DNA of 64,000 nucleotides from Bog-473 sp963755495 (GTDB lineage: Bacteria > Actinomycetota > Acidimicrobiia > Acidimicrobiales > RAAP-2), in assembly GCA_963755495.1 (NCBI GenBank), contig CAVWJS010000011.1, positions 218,970 through 282,969 on the forward strand, given 5' to 3'. Shown in pieces: positions 39,263-48,462 of the stretch. Every line of letters starts with the position of its first letter. Within the stretch, counting starts at the first letter, position 1. Both the position numbers and the translations under genes were made by a program. Under the pieces are notes generated by a model. It searched no databases. It was not told where the DNA came from and worked only from the letters and a program-made list of their open reading frames with translations.

Positions 39263-39712
39263 ATGCAGAGTCAGAACTTCACCAGTTCGTTCACAGTCGA
39301 CCAGGAGCCCGCAGACGTCTTCGACGCGATCAACAATGTCCGGGGATGGTGGACAGGAGAGATAGAGGGCGATGCCAAAGAGGTGGGCGACGAGTTCTCA
39401 TACAACTACCCGGGCGCCCACTACTCCAAGCAGCAGATCACTGAACTCGTGCCCGGCAAGAAGGTCGTCTGGCACGTCGTCGACTCCCATCTCGAAGGGC
39501 CGGAGGACCCGAGCGAATGGACCGGCACCGAGATCAGCTTCGAAATCGCGCCAAAAATGGATGGGACCGAGGTCAAATTTTCGCACCTCGGTTTGATCCC
39601 CGACTTTGAATGCTACGACGGCTGTTCGAGTGCCTGGGGTTTCTTCGTCAACGGGAGCCTCAAGCAGCTGATCACTACCGGTGAAGGCCCGGCCACACCA
39701 CCTTGGGCATGA
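39263..39712 (+). CDS. SRPBCC (AHSA1-like) protein
   Basis: 149 residues: NFTSSFTVDQEPADVFDAIN, NVRGWWTGEIEG, ELVPGKKVVWHVVDSHLEG, VKFSHLGLIPDFECYDGCSS and AWGFFVNGSLKQLI. It is the closest relative of the protein at 35652. GAAAGAGAG precedes the ATG. It lies 21 bases after the MFS gene, the same order (MFS then SRPBCC) as in the island at 26985-29082. Confidence 0.92.
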   Translation: MQSQNFTSSFTVDQEPADVFDAINNVRGWWTGEIEGDAKEVGDEFSYNYPGAHYSKQQITELVPGKKVVWHVVDSHLEGPEDPSEWTGTEISFEIAPKMDGTEVKFSHLGLIPDFECYDGCSSAWGFFVNGSLKQLITTGEGPATPPWA

Positions 39713-39762
39713 ACGCCGGCTCTAGTCACGCCGTGAGTACTTCGATCTGAGGAGGAATGAAG

Positions 39763-40511
39763 ATGACCAGTCACAAGGTTGGAACGCGAGATGAATGGGC
39801 GGCAGCAAGCGCCGCATTGCTTGAGCGTGAGAAGGAATTCACGAAGATGGGTGATGAGCATGCCCGAGACCGCCGGGAGCTTCCCTGGGTGCAAGTTGAG
39901 AAGAGATATCGGTTTCAGACCACGTCCGGTCCCAAATTTCTTGCCGAGCTGTTTGACCGCTGCTCGCAGCTTGTGATCTATCACTTCATGTTCGGGCCCT
40001 CCTACTCGGCCGGCTGCCCAACAAACTCATCGATCGCCGACAGCTTCAATGGATTGCTTCCCCACCTTGAAGCTCAAGACGTGAAACTGATCTGCGTCTC
40101 CGGGGCACCCTTAGAAAAGCTGCTTCTTTACAAGGAGCGGATGGGTTGGAGCTTCAACTGGGTGTCGACCCACGGCAGCAGCTTCGATTATGACTTTCAG
40201 GTGTCGAGCACCGAGGATGCGACGCCGCGAATGGGCCGTGCCCATGCTTGAGGATGGCCTCATGCCCCCCATCGCCATTCAGAACGCGGAGGCTTGTGGG
40301 ACCGATGTAGTCAGCTATATGGCTGAGGGATTTGGTTTCAACTCGTTCGCGCGAAGCCGAGACCGTCTATCACACATTCTCCACAAACGCTCGAGGTGTG
40401 GAGTTCCTTATGGGTTACTACCCGATCCTCGACCGAACGCCGATGGGCCGAAGTGAGGAGAACGAGTTCCAGACATGGCTGCGCCGTCACGATGAATATG
40501 ACGTTGAGTAA
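39763..40511 (+). CDS. DUF899 thioredoxin-like protein (copy 3), frameshifted
   Basis: About 249 residues. The first part closely follows copy 1: EREKEFTKMGDEHARDRREL, QLVIYHFMFGPSYSAGCPTN, GWSFNWVSTHGSSFDYDF. CPTN replaces the CxxC of copy 1, so a redox role is doubtful here. Indels near 40235 and 40365 break it. Beyond them YMAEGFGFNSFAR and YHTFSTNARGVEFLMGYYPI continue to the TAA at 40509-40511. The ATG at 39763 is preferred over 39757 because GAGGAGG is then seven bases away. It may be decaying or mis-sequenced. Confidence 0.8.
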
Positions 40512-40702
40512 GAGCGTGCCGAAATCTGGCATGGGTGGGATTCTGGACAATGGGCGACCCCGCCGGGGGCGTCGCCTGTTCTCGTTGCTCGCGCAAGTGC
40601 CAAGTCTGGCTGTGCTCTATTGATCGAGGGCCTTCGCATATCCCTCTGCTCTGCGGACGGCACTCACGTCGTTAACCGACGAACCGCGGGATTGTCCAGC
40701 CC

Positions 40703-41059
40703 ATGAGTGACCCATGGCGCTCACCGCAAAAACTTGTCCAACTGCTAAGCGGGCGTTGGACTCTCTCGGTACTCGCCCACCTCTCAGACCAAGGCCGGCG
40801 GTACCAAGATCTTCACGACGCTCTAGACGGGGTTTCGTACAAGGTCCTGACCGACACGCTGCGGCGAGCCGAGCGCAACGGGCTGATCGGGCGCCAGCTA
40901 AGATCCCGAACGGTCGAGACCGCCACGCTGTATTGCTTGACCGACCTCGGCCACTCCCTCGTCGAGCCACTGGCTGCGCTAACGCGGTGGGTCGATGCGA
41001 ATTGGCAGTTGGTTGAAGCAGCCCAGCATCAATGGGACGCCCGCCGTAAGAACGGCTGA
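40703..41059 (+). CDS. HxlR-family transcriptional regulator
   Basis: 118 residues: LSGRWTLSVLAHLSDQGRRY, LDGVSYKVLTDTLRRAERNG, and TDLGHSLVEPLAALTRWVD. It is a near paralogue of the island protein at 22776, with the same GRWTLxVLAxL and KVLTDTLRRAER motifs. No strong ribosome-binding site is seen. It ends the SRPBCC/MFS/DUF899 block. About 165 non-coding bases separate it from the Tad locus. Confidence 0.92.
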   Translation: MSDPWRSPQKLVQLLSGRWTLSVLAHLSDQGRRYQDLHDALDGVSYKVLTDTLRRAERNGLIGRQLRSRTVETATLYCLTDLGHSLVEPLAALTRWVDANWQLVEAAQHQWDARRKNG

Positions 41060-41225
41060 TCTGTTGGCACACTCCTCGCAGTGTGAACGCGCACTTCAAG
41101 GTGAGCTAACTCTCGTTGAAGTGCTGTTTTGGCCTGGTGTACTAGTGGAAATCAATGGATATACGGGCCATGAGTCTCGTTGTCTGGTTCCCCCGCGACC
41201 CAACCGTTCCGGGAGGTCCGCGCCT

Positions 41226-41789
41226 ATGCGACAAGGTCGGCGTGCTGGTCGAGCGACGGTGGTCGCCGCCCTCGCCGGCATTTGCGCGCTCGCCGGTTGC
41301 GGGAGCTCCCACAGCGCCACTGACGCACACAGCACGACCTCTTCGACGTCGACGGCCGCTCCAAGTTCGACCACCACGACGTCTTCGGCCGCGTCGGCGG
41401 TGCTCGCTGCCTACCGCGCTAGTTGGTCCGCCTTCGAGCAGGCACTGGCCGACGCGAACCCGGACGCCCCGACATTGGCGGCGACGATGGTCGACCCGCA
41501 ACTCCAGGGCGTGAAGGCGAACCTGCTGTCCGATCAGATCCACGGGATGATCGGGCGGGGCACCTTCACCCTGCATCCAAAGATCACCTCGCTCACGGGG
41601 ACGACGGCGATGGTGGTGGATTGCGCGTACAGCACGGCCGAGCTGGTCTACAAGGCGACAGGTAAGCCCGTACCACCCATCACGCCCCCAGAGAACGACG
41701 GCGTTACCTCGACGTTGGTCCTGACCGGCGGGGTGTGGAAGGTCTACAAACAGACGGTGACGGACGGGTCATGCGCATCCGGCTCCTGA
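41226..41789 (+). CDS. Putative lipoprotein
   Basis: 187 residues. The signal sequence ends in the lipobox LAGC (ICALAGCGSS), predicting lipid attachment to Cys and location on the outer face of the membrane. A Ser/Thr-rich linker follows, then a domain of about 130 residues (AYRASWSAFEQALADANPDA, TLVLTGGVWKVYKQTVTDGS) resembling small actinobacterial surface lipoproteins with a SnoaL/NTF2-like look, though this is not certain. The gene overlaps the next by 19 bases, so it starts the Tad operon. Confidence 0.75.
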   Translation: MRQGRRAGRATVVAALAGICALAGCGSSHSATDAHSTTSSTSTAAPSSTTTTSSAASAVLAAYRASWSAFEQALADANPDAPTLAATMVDPQLQGVKANLLSDQIHGMIGRGTFTLHPKITSLTGTTAMVVDCAYSTAELVYKATGKPVPPITPPENDGVTSTLVLTGGVWKVYKQTVTDGSCASGS

Positions 41790-42667
41790 GCGCAGCGACT
41801 GCGATCGTCTTGGCCGTGGTAGTACCGATGGTGGTTGGTGCCGGCCGGGCGTGGGCCGCCGATCCGGGCGGCCAGAACGGCTACGCCAATGCCCAGGCGT
41901 CAGGCGGCCAACTCACCGTGCAGGCCGGTCACACCTACTGGACACCTCCGTCGGGTTCGTCGTGGGCGACCACGGCGAAGAGCGATCCGCCCCCTGGCAA
42001 GCCGAACCCGAACCAGCCGTATGGCTGCACATATCAGGCCGACCCCCAGGCGCAGCAGACCCTGGGCGCGGGCGGAACGACGCCCGGCGAGTGGGTGATC
42101 CCGACCTGCGCTGGTCCCGGAGTGATCGATCCGATGCCGCCAGTGTGGGTGACTGGTGCGCAACCGGCCGCAGCAGTTGTGCAGGTGGACCCGGTCGTGC
42201 TCGCCCAGCAGGCGGTGAAGCATCTGGGGTTCGCGTCGCCGACCATTGAGATGTCCCCCCCAGCGGGGAGCCCGCAGTTGGTGCGCGTGGCGACGTGGCT
42301 GTGGATCGCCCCGGCTGTCTGGCAGACGCTTACTGCGTCGGCAACGGCGGGGCCCGTCACGACGACGGCCACGGCTCTGCCGTCAAAGGTGGTGTGGGAC
42401 ATGGGCGACGGCGTCACCGTGACCTGCGCTGGACCCGGCACCGCCTACAGCACATCGGATCCGGGCGCCACGACGGATTGCTCCTACACATGGCCTCAGG
42501 CCGGGGCTTACACGGTGACTGCGACCGTGTATTGGTCGGTGACTTGGACGGCGACTGGGGCACCGGGTGGCGGGAACCTGGGGGTCCAGGCGGGGCCGCC
42601 GGCCCAGGCGCAGGTGGCAGTGACTGAGTCGCAGGCGATCAACACCCCGTCCGGGGGGAGCGACTGA
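41771..42667 (+). CDS. Secreted PKD-like protein of the Tad locus
   Basis: 298 residues with a signal peptide (RIRLLSAATAIVLAVVVPMV, cleavage after AWA). The mature part is rich in Pro, Thr and Gly. Near the C-terminus VVWDMGDGVTVTCAGPGTAY and DCSYTWPQAGAYTVTATVYW show a PKD-type beta-sandwich pattern (WDxGDG, YTxTxTxxW). Such proteins could be surface components. The ATG at 41771 lies inside the lipoprotein gene. No frameshift is present. Confidence 0.75.
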   Translation: MRIRLLSAATAIVLAVVVPMVVGAGRAWAADPGGQNGYANAQASGGQLTVQAGHTYWTPPSGSSWATTAKSDPPPGKPNPNQPYGCTYQADPQAQQTLGAGGTTPGEWVIPTCAGPGVIDPMPPVWVTGAQPAAAVVQVDPVVLAQQAVKHLGFASPTIEMSPPAGSPQLVRVATWLWIAPAVWQTLTASATAGPVTTTATALPSKVVWDMGDGVTVTCAGPGTAYSTSDPGATTDCSYTWPQAGAYTVTATVYWSVTWTATGAPGGGNLGVQAGPPAQAQVAVTESQAINTPSGGSD

Positions 42668-42681
42668 GGAAGGGCGCGACC

Positions 42682-43364
42682 ATGGCGACGACGACTGCGG
42701 TACCCCGGACGAACGGGCAAGGAACATCGGCGGATACCCGTCTCAGAGCTGCGCGTGGCCCGGGCCGCCACCGCCAACTCCCGCTCGTCGTCGTCGGGGT
42801 GCTGCTGGTCTTGGGCTGTGCGCTGGCATTCACCGACGCCTCGCTGCATCTCGGGAGCCGTGAGCAAGTCCTCGTCGTGGCCCAGCCGGTCTCTGCCGGT
42901 CAGGTCATAACTGCGCGACGACCTACGCGCGGCCCGCGTCTCTACTGGCAGCGGCCTCGATGTGGTCGTGGTCGGTGCCGAGTCGACTGTGATCGGACGT
43001 CGCTCTGCGGTGGCTCTGGTGACCGGGTCATTGCTGACCGGCAGCGAAGTCGGGAACGCGCCGCCGGTCGGGTCGGGGTCGGACGTCGTAGCCGTCGGAC
43101 TAAAGGCGGGTGCTTACCCACCGGACCTGGCCCCTGGGGATCGGGTGCAGGTCGTCCCGGTGACCTCCTCTCGATGCCAGCAGCGCCACGGTGACGAGCG
43201 GAAGCCCGGTCGGGGCGATCGTGCTGGCCGTCGAGCCGGCCTCGGCTGGTTCGGACAGCCCGACGGTCTTCTCCCTCCAAGTCTCCACTGCTAACGCGGG
43301 CGAAGTGGCGTCATTGGCCGCGGCCGGCCAGGCCAGCCTCATCGAACTCGGAGCCCAGAGCTGA
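42682..43364 (+). CDS. SAF-domain (CpaB/RcpC-like) pilus assembly protein, frameshifted
   Basis: About 227 residues: a membrane segment (LPLVVVGVLLVLGCALAF) followed by a SAF domain (VLVVAQPVSAGQVITADDLR), the pattern of CpaB. Insertions near 42917 and 43172 break it. Repaired, it continues VVVVGAESTVIGRRSAVAL, LAPGDRVQVVPVTSSDASS and ends ASLIELGAQS. CpaB proteins sit at the cell surface and organise Tad secretion. The CpaE-like gene begins one base after the stop. Confidence 0.78.
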
Positions 43365-43365
43365 G

Positions 43366-44214
43366 GTGAGCGCGGTGGCCTTCGGCTCGGTCCGCTCCTG
43401 CGGAGTGACCACCTTGGCCCTCTCCCTGGCCGCCACCTGGCCAGCGGAGCGACGGGTGCTGCTCGTCGAGGCCGACCCGGCGGGCGGCACGCTGGCTGCC
43501 GGGGCGGGGTGGCCGCCAGAACCGAGCCTGGTGTCACTGGCCGCCGCGGCTCGGCGGGGCGGCGACCCGAACCTGGTGTGGGACCACTGCCAGCAGCTAC
43601 CTGACGGGGCGGCGGTGCTGGCCGGGCCTCCCTCCGTCGAACACGCCCGCACCGCGCTCACGATGCTCGACCCGCTGTTGGGCCGACTCAGTGAGCTCGA
43701 TGCCGACGTGTTGGTTGACTGCGGCCGGCTCGGCCTTAGCTCACCGCTCGGCCGGTTGTGGGAGCGGTCAGACCGGGCGGTGCTCGTGGTCCGCCCTCGC
43801 CTGGCCGACCTGCAGGCATTGGCGACCTGGCTCGAAGCCTCGCCCTTCAACGGTGGCCGTCTCGGGCTGGTGACGGTGGGTGACGGTCCTTTCGCCGATA
43901 CCGAGATCGTCGAAGCGCTCGACGTCGAGGTGCTGGCCCGGCTGCCGTGGGATCCCGCCGCCGCCGAAGCGATGTTGTCGGTGCCGGCCTCGTCGCGGCA
44001 ACTGCGCCTGGCGCCGCTGACCCGGGCCGCCCGGACGTTTGCTGACCAACTGGCCAGAGAGCGGACACGGACTCCGCCTCCAGACGATGCGGTTACAGCT
44101 GCGCCCACCTCCGGTGTATCTCTGGCGGTTCGGAGCCGGGTGTGGAAAGCCTTCCGACCCCTGACGAAGCCCGCCGCGTCGAATGGGAGCGCATCGGAGG
44201 GTGTGGTCCCATGA
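43366..44214 (+). CDS. CpaE/MinD-like protein with degenerate P-loop
   Basis: 282 residues of the ParA/MinD superfamily: AFGSVRSCGVTTLALSLAAT at the N-terminus, VLLVEADPAGGTLAAGAG, DADVLVDCGRL, and RAVLVVRPRLADLQALA. The usual P-loop KGGxGKT reads GSVRSCGVTT at 7-16, keeping the TT but lacking the signature and catalytic lysines. It may bind nucleotide weakly or be purely structural. CpaE positions the Tad machine. The GTG at 43366 is one base after the SAF gene. Confidence 0.85.
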   Translation: MSAVAFGSVRSCGVTTLALSLAATWPAERRVLLVEADPAGGTLAAGAGWPPEPSLVSLAAAARRGGDPNLVWDHCQQLPDGAAVLAGPPSVEHARTALTMLDPLLGRLSELDADVLVDCGRLGLSSPLGRLWERSDRAVLVVRPRLADLQALATWLEASPFNGGRLGLVTVGDGPFADTEIVEALDVEVLARLPWDPAAAEAMLSVPASSRQLRLAPLTRAARTFADQLARERTRTPPPDDAVTAAPTSGVSLAVRSRVWKAFRPLTKPAASNGSASEGVVP

Positions 44215-44227
44215 AGGTGGCACCGTG

Positions 44228-45538
44228 ATGGCCGATTCGTCGCTGGTGGCCGATCTGCGGACTGAGGTCCTGGCCGCGCTCTCGGCGCGCGAGCGGGAGT
44301 TGGCTGCCGTCGGCCGTCCCCCGCTCGATCCGGCCGACGAGCAGGCCCTTGGCCGCCAGTTGATCGCCGAGGCCCTGGAGCGTCGGGCCAATGACGCGCT
44401 ACGGACCCGCACCGCGGTGCTCTCCGCGCCCGAAGAGGACGAGTTGTCCCGGGCCACCTTCGACGCCCTGTTCCGCCTCAGCCGCCTCCAGCGTCTCTTG
44501 GACGACCCGTCGATCGAGAACATCAACGCCAACGGCTGCGACCAGGTGTGGGTTCGCTACGCCGACGGCCGCCGGGAGCAGGTGGAGCCGATTGCCGGCT
44601 CCGATGAGGAGCTGGAAGAGATGCTGCGCACCGCGGCGGCTCGCACCGGGATCGGCGAACGCCGCTTCGACCGCGGCTCGCCCCGCCTGTCGTTGCAGCT
44701 GCCCGACGGGTCACGGCTGTTCGCGCTCATGGCTGTGGCGGCCCGACCCTGCCTCTCGATCCGCCGCCACCGCTACCTGCGCATCACCCCCGACGACCTG
44801 GTGAAGATGGGCACCCTCGATATTGGCCTCCGTCACTTCTTGCGGGCGGCCATGCTGGCGAAGAAGTCGTGCATCATCTGCGGCGGCACCGGGGCCGGCA
44901 AGACCACTTTGCTCCGAGCGGTGGCCGCCGACATCCCACCTGCCGAGCGACTGGTCACCATCGAGGACTCCCTCGAGCTGGGCCTCGACCGTTTCCCCGA
45001 GCTGCACCCCGACGTCGTCGCCCTCGAAGCCAGGGAGCCAAACCTGGAGGGCGAGGGTGGGGTCAGCCTGGCCGACCTGGTCCGCTGGGCGCTGCGCATG
45101 TCCCCCGACCGGGTCATCGTGGGTGAAACCAGAGGTGAGGAAGTCCTCGCCCTCCTCAACGCCATGAGCCAGGGCACCGACGGGTCTATGGCCACGTTGC
45201 ACGCCTCCAGTTCCCGGGGTGCCTTCTCCAAGTTGGCCACCTACGCGGTACAGGCCCCCGAGCGCCTCCCACTGGAGGCCTCGAACCTACTGGTGGCCAA
45301 CGCCGTCCACTTCGTCATCTACCTAGCCCAGAACGGCGAGCGCCGCTACGTGGCCTCGGTGCGCGAGGTCATCGACGCCGAGGGGCCGATGGTGGTCTCC
45401 AACGAGATCTTCCGGCCCGGACCCGACGGCCGGGCCGTGCCCGGCGCCCCCATGCGCAACGACACCCTGGGCCAGCTCGTCGCCGCCGGGTTCGACCCCG
45501 GCCTGCTCTCCCGACCCCAGGGTTGGTGGGAGACATGA
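44228..45538 (+). CDS. tadA: TadA/CpaF secretion ATPase
   Basis: 436 residues, type II/IV secretion ATPase that powers Tad pilus assembly. The N-terminal domain has SIENINANGCDQVWVRYADG. Walker A GGTGAGKTT is at 219-227, the Asp box at TIEDSLELGL, Walker B-like VIVGETRG at 297-304, and the His box MATLHA at 321-326. It is intact. Its stop overlaps the tadB start (ATGA), so translation is coupled. Confidence 0.95.
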   Translation: MADSSLVADLRTEVLAALSARERELAAVGRPPLDPADEQALGRQLIAEALERRANDALRTRTAVLSAPEEDELSRATFDALFRLSRLQRLLDDPSIENINANGCDQVWVRYADGRREQVEPIAGSDEELEEMLRTAAARTGIGERRFDRGSPRLSLQLPDGSRLFALMAVAARPCLSIRRHRYLRITPDDLVKMGTLDIGLRHFLRAAMLAKKSCIICGGTGAGKTTLLRAVAADIPPAERLVTIEDSLELGLDRFPELHPDVVALEAREPNLEGEGGVSLADLVRWALRMSPDRVIVGETRGEEVLALLNAMSQGTDGSMATLHASSSRGAFSKLATYAVQAPERLPLEASNLLVANAVHFVIYLAQNGERRYVASVREVIDAEGPMVVSNEIFRPGPDGRAVPGAPMRNDTLGQLVAAGFDPGLLSRPQGWWET

Positions 45539-46401
45539 GCGCCTTGGCTGCTCTGTGCGGGACCGGAGTCGGCCTCGGCGTGGTGCTGGTGATCGCCGGC
45601 TGGCGGGGCGTCGACATTCCTCGCCCGACCCGCCGCCTCGACCGTCGGAAAGTGGAGCGGGCCAACCTGCGCATCGGGCTCGCCGTCGGCGCCGCGGTCG
45701 TGGTCGGAGCGGCCACCGGTTGGCCGGTGGGCGCCGTGTTGGCCGGTCTGGCCGGCTGGGGCGCCCCGGGGCTAATGGGCGGCGCCAAACGCCACCAGGC
45801 GGTAGTGGCCCGTGTCGAGGCGGTCGCCGGGTGGGCGGAGATGCTGCGCGACACCATGGCCGGCTCGGCCGGCCTGGAGCAGGCCATCATCGCCACCGCC
45901 CCCCTCGCCCCGTTGCCGATCCGGGCCGAGGTCGCCACCCTCGCCGTCCGGCTCGAAGGCGAGCGACTGGCGCCGGCCCTGCGGGCATTCGCCGACGAGG
46001 TGGCCGACCCGACCTGCGATCTGGTCGTCGCCGCTCTGGTCCTGGCCGCCGAGCACCAAGCCCAACGGCTCGGCGAGCTGCTCGGCTCCTTGGCCGCCGC
46101 GGCCCGAGACCAGGCCACCATGCGCCTCCGGGTGGAGGCCGGCCGGGCCCGAACTCGCACGTCGGTCAAGGTCATCGTCGGCGCCACCGGCGCGCTCGTG
46201 GCCGGCCTGGCGCTGTTCAACCGCGGCTACCTCACCCCCTACGACACCGCCACCGGCCAACTCGTCCTCGTGTTGGTGGGCGCGGTGTTTGCGACGGCGT
46301 TCGTCTGGCTCTCCCGCATGACCCGGCCGGTCGAGGTGGGCCGGTTCCTCACCAACTCCGGGTCCACGACGCACGAACCAACCTCGGGGGCCCTCCGATG
46401 A
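45535..46401 (+). CDS. tadB: TadB-like inner membrane platform protein
   Basis: 288 residues of the GspF/T2SSF type. Membrane segments lie near the N-terminus (ANLRIGLAVGAAVVVGAAT) and C-terminus (VKVIVGATGALVAGLALF, LVLVLVGAVFATAFVWL). The cytoplasmic domain carries WAEMLRDTMAGSAGLEQAII and ARDQATMRLRVEAGRARTR, typical of TadB. It forms the membrane platform with TadC. It overlaps both neighbours by four bases (ATGA). No frameshift is present. Confidence 0.92.
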   Translation: MSALAALCGTGVGLGVVLVIAGWRGVDIPRPTRRLDRRKVERANLRIGLAVGAAVVVGAATGWPVGAVLAGLAGWGAPGLMGGAKRHQAVVARVEAVAGWAEMLRDTMAGSAGLEQAIIATAPLAPLPIRAEVATLAVRLEGERLAPALRAFADEVADPTCDLVVAALVLAAEHQAQRLGELLGSLAAAARDQATMRLRVEAGRARTRTSVKVIVGATGALVAGLALFNRGYLTPYDTATGQLVLVLVGAVFATAFVWLSRMTRPVEVGRFLTNSGSTTHEPTSGALR

Positions 46402-47303
46402 TCGCCGCTCTCGTCTGCGGCGCCGGTTTCGGTGCCGGCCTGTGGCTGATCATCCGCGGCATGTACCCGCCCCGCCCCTCCCTCGCCCAGGCTTTGGCCC
46501 AGCTTCGTCGACTTCCCGAACCGGCACCCGTCCTCACACCGGACAGCGACGGCGGGCTCGCCGCCCGGCTGGGCCGGCCAGCGGCGGACGCCATCACCCG
46601 GGCCGGGGCGGGCTGGCTCCTCCCCGCTACGGTGCGCCGCGACCTCACCGTGCTCGGTCGCAGCCCCGAACGACACCTGGCGGAACAGGTCACCCTCGGC
46701 CTCGTCGGCCTGCTCTTCGCACCGGTGATCACTGCCCTACTCCTCCTCGGCGGCGCCCACCTGCCCCTCATCGTCCCGGTGTGGGCGTCGCTTCTCTTCG
46801 CCGTCGCCGGGTTCCTCGCACCCGATCTGGGTATCCGGGCCGACGCCAACCGCCGCCGCCGGGACTTCCGCCACGCCCTCAGCTCCTTCCTTGACTTGGT
46901 CGTGGTGGCCCTGGCCGGTGGCGGGGGCGTCGAGACGGCGCTCGCCGACGCAGCCAGTGTCGGTTCGGGATGGGCGTTCGCGCTTTTGCGACGGGCCCTT
47001 GACCATGCCCGTCTGGCCCGCCAGACCCCGTGGGCCGCGCTCGGACGGCTGGGCCAAGAGCTCGGCATCACCGAGCTTTCCGAGTTGGCCGCGTCGGTGG
47101 CACTTGCCGGCACCGAAGGTGCCAAGGTCCGAGCCTCGCTCGCCGCCAAGGCCGCTTCGCTACGGACTCACGAGCTGGCCGAAGCCGAGACCTCCGACCA
47201 GGCAGCCACCGAACGCATGTCGCTGCCAGTGGTGCTGCTCTTCGCCGGGTTCCTCCTCTTCCTTGGGTTCCCAGCGGTGGAGAAAGTGCTGACCGGGTTG
47301 TGA
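46398..47303 (+). CDS. tadC: TadC-like inner membrane platform protein
   Basis: 301 residues. Membrane segments include VTLGLVGLLFAPVITALLLL and LPLIVPVWASLLFAVAGFLA. The T2SSF domain includes RRRRDFRHALSSFLDLVVVA, AGGGGVETALADA, and ERMSLPVVLLFAGFLLFLGF at the end. The first 20 residues are hydrophobic. It is co-translated with tadB. The pair is the usual TadB-TadC heterodimer that couples TadA to pilus extrusion. Confidence 0.92.
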   Translation: MIAALVCGAGFGAGLWLIIRGMYPPRPSLAQALAQLRRLPEPAPVLTPDSDGGLAARLGRPAADAITRAGAGWLLPATVRRDLTVLGRSPERHLAEQVTLGLVGLLFAPVITALLLLGGAHLPLIVPVWASLLFAVAGFLAPDLGIRADANRRRRDFRHALSSFLDLVVVALAGGGGVETALADAASVGSGWAFALLRRALDHARLARQTPWAALGRLGQELGITELSELAASVALAGTEGAKVRASLAAKAASLRTHELAEAETSDQAATERMSLPVVLLFAGFLLFLGFPAVEKVLTGL

Positions 47304-47349
47304 GAAGGCCGCCAAGAAAGGAAACCAACCGAATGAAAGGACAAATACC

Positions 47350-47556
47350 GTGTTCCCCGAACTGATCGTCATCCGCCACCTCTTCGCCGTGCTCCACGGT
47401 CGATGGCAGGCCTTGCGAGCCGATCCCGAGGCCGCCTATTCCACCGAAGCGGTCATCGTCACCGCGCTCTTGGCTGCGCTGGCGCTGACTGCGGTCGGGA
47501 TCATCGTGGCCAAGGTCGTCTCGTCCGCCAACAACATCAATACCAACGGCCCGTGA
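47350..47556 (+). CDS. Flp-type pilin-like small protein
   Basis: 68 residues with one strongly hydrophobic segment (AVIVTALLAALALTAVGIIV) preceded by DPEAAYSTE, resembling the prepilin cleavage region of Flp/Tad pilins (acidic residue shortly before the hydrophobic stretch). The GTG at 47350 follows GAAAGGACAAA. The prepilin peptidase that would process it is at 51649. The order after tadC fits the major pilin. Confidence 0.72.
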   Translation: MFPELIVIRHLFAVLHGRWQALRADPEAAYSTEAVIVTALLAALALTAVGIIVAKVVSSANNINTNGP

Positions 47557-48003
47557 ACCCCACCGATCGACCGCACGACCACGCTCCACCGGGTCGTCGC
47601 TGGGTGCCGCTCCCTCGCACGCGATGAGCGCGGCGCTGTCTCCGCCGAACTGGTCATCGCCACCCCGCTGCTGTTGCTGTTGATCATGGGGGTGATCCAG
47701 TTCGCCCTGTGGGAGCACGCCGAGCACATCGCCTCCGCCGTAGCCCAACAAGGCGTATCGGTCGGCCGTCTCCAAGGCGAGACGGCCGGGGCCGGCCAGG
47801 CCGAAGCCCAAAGCGTTCTCGACCAGCTCGGACCGAGCTGTGCTCAGCCGACAGCCAACATCACCGCCACCCGTACTGCCACGACGACCACCGTCACGGT
47901 GACCGGGCACGCCGAGAGCATCGTCGGGATCTTCACCCTGCCGGTCAAAGCGGTCGCCGTCGGCCCCAACGAGATCTACACCAACGCCGGAGCGGCGCCA
48001 TGA
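47553..48003 (+). CDS. TadE-like pseudopilin, frameshifted
   Basis: About 150 residues. The GTG at 47553 overlaps the pilin stop (GTGA). One indel near 47605 leads into the frame with SLARDERGAVSAELVIATPL and LLLLLIMGVIQFALWEHAEH, the TadE hallmark of an Glu-containing prepilin-like helix. The rest (VDQLGPSC-like region, TATTTTVTVTGHAESIVGIF) is the extracytoplasmic domain. Its TGA overlaps the next start. Confidence 0.78.
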
Positions 48004-48462
48004 TCGGGCGACGCCTCTTGCGCCGGCTCCGGCAGAGGGGCGCATGGCGAGTCGGGCAGCGTGGCCACCGAACTGGTGCTGCTCACCCCGCTGCTCATCT
48101 TGATGCTGCTCTTCGTCGTCGCCCTCGGCCGCCTGGCCGGCGCCCGGCTCGACGTCGACGGCGCCGCCGCCCAAGCCGCCCGGGCCGCGTCCATCGCCCG
48201 CGACCCCTCGACCGCCACGGCGATGGCCCAGCAGACCGCCACCGCGGCACTCGGCTCGGACGGCGTCACCTGCGGCCATCTCACCGTCAGCACCGACACC
48301 GCCCAGTTCGACCCCGGCGGGTCAGTGGCGGTCACCGTCACCTGCAACGTCGGGCTGTCCGATCTTTCCGGCCTGCGCCTACCGGCCTCCGAGTCGATCA
48401 GCTCGACCGCCACCTCGGTCATCGACACCTACCGCGCCGTCTCATCACAGGCAGGGTCATGA
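48000..48462 (+). CDS. TadE/TadF-like pseudopilin, frameshifted
   Basis: About 153 residues. It starts MIGRRLLRRLRQRGA; one indel near 48045 brings in GESGSVATELVLLTPLLILM and LLFVVALGRLAGARLDVDGA, again a TadE-type helix with Glu near its start. The beta-rich remainder ends YRAVSSQAGS. It overlaps both neighbours by four bases (ATGA). Two TadE-like genes in a row are normal for actinobacterial Tad loci. Confidence 0.78.

Noticed and set aside
47030..48279. Long minus-strand frame opposite tadC and the TadE-like genes
   Set aside because: Antisense shadow with low-complexity Gly/Asp composition, while the plus strand has overlapping Tad genes with ATGA junctions.
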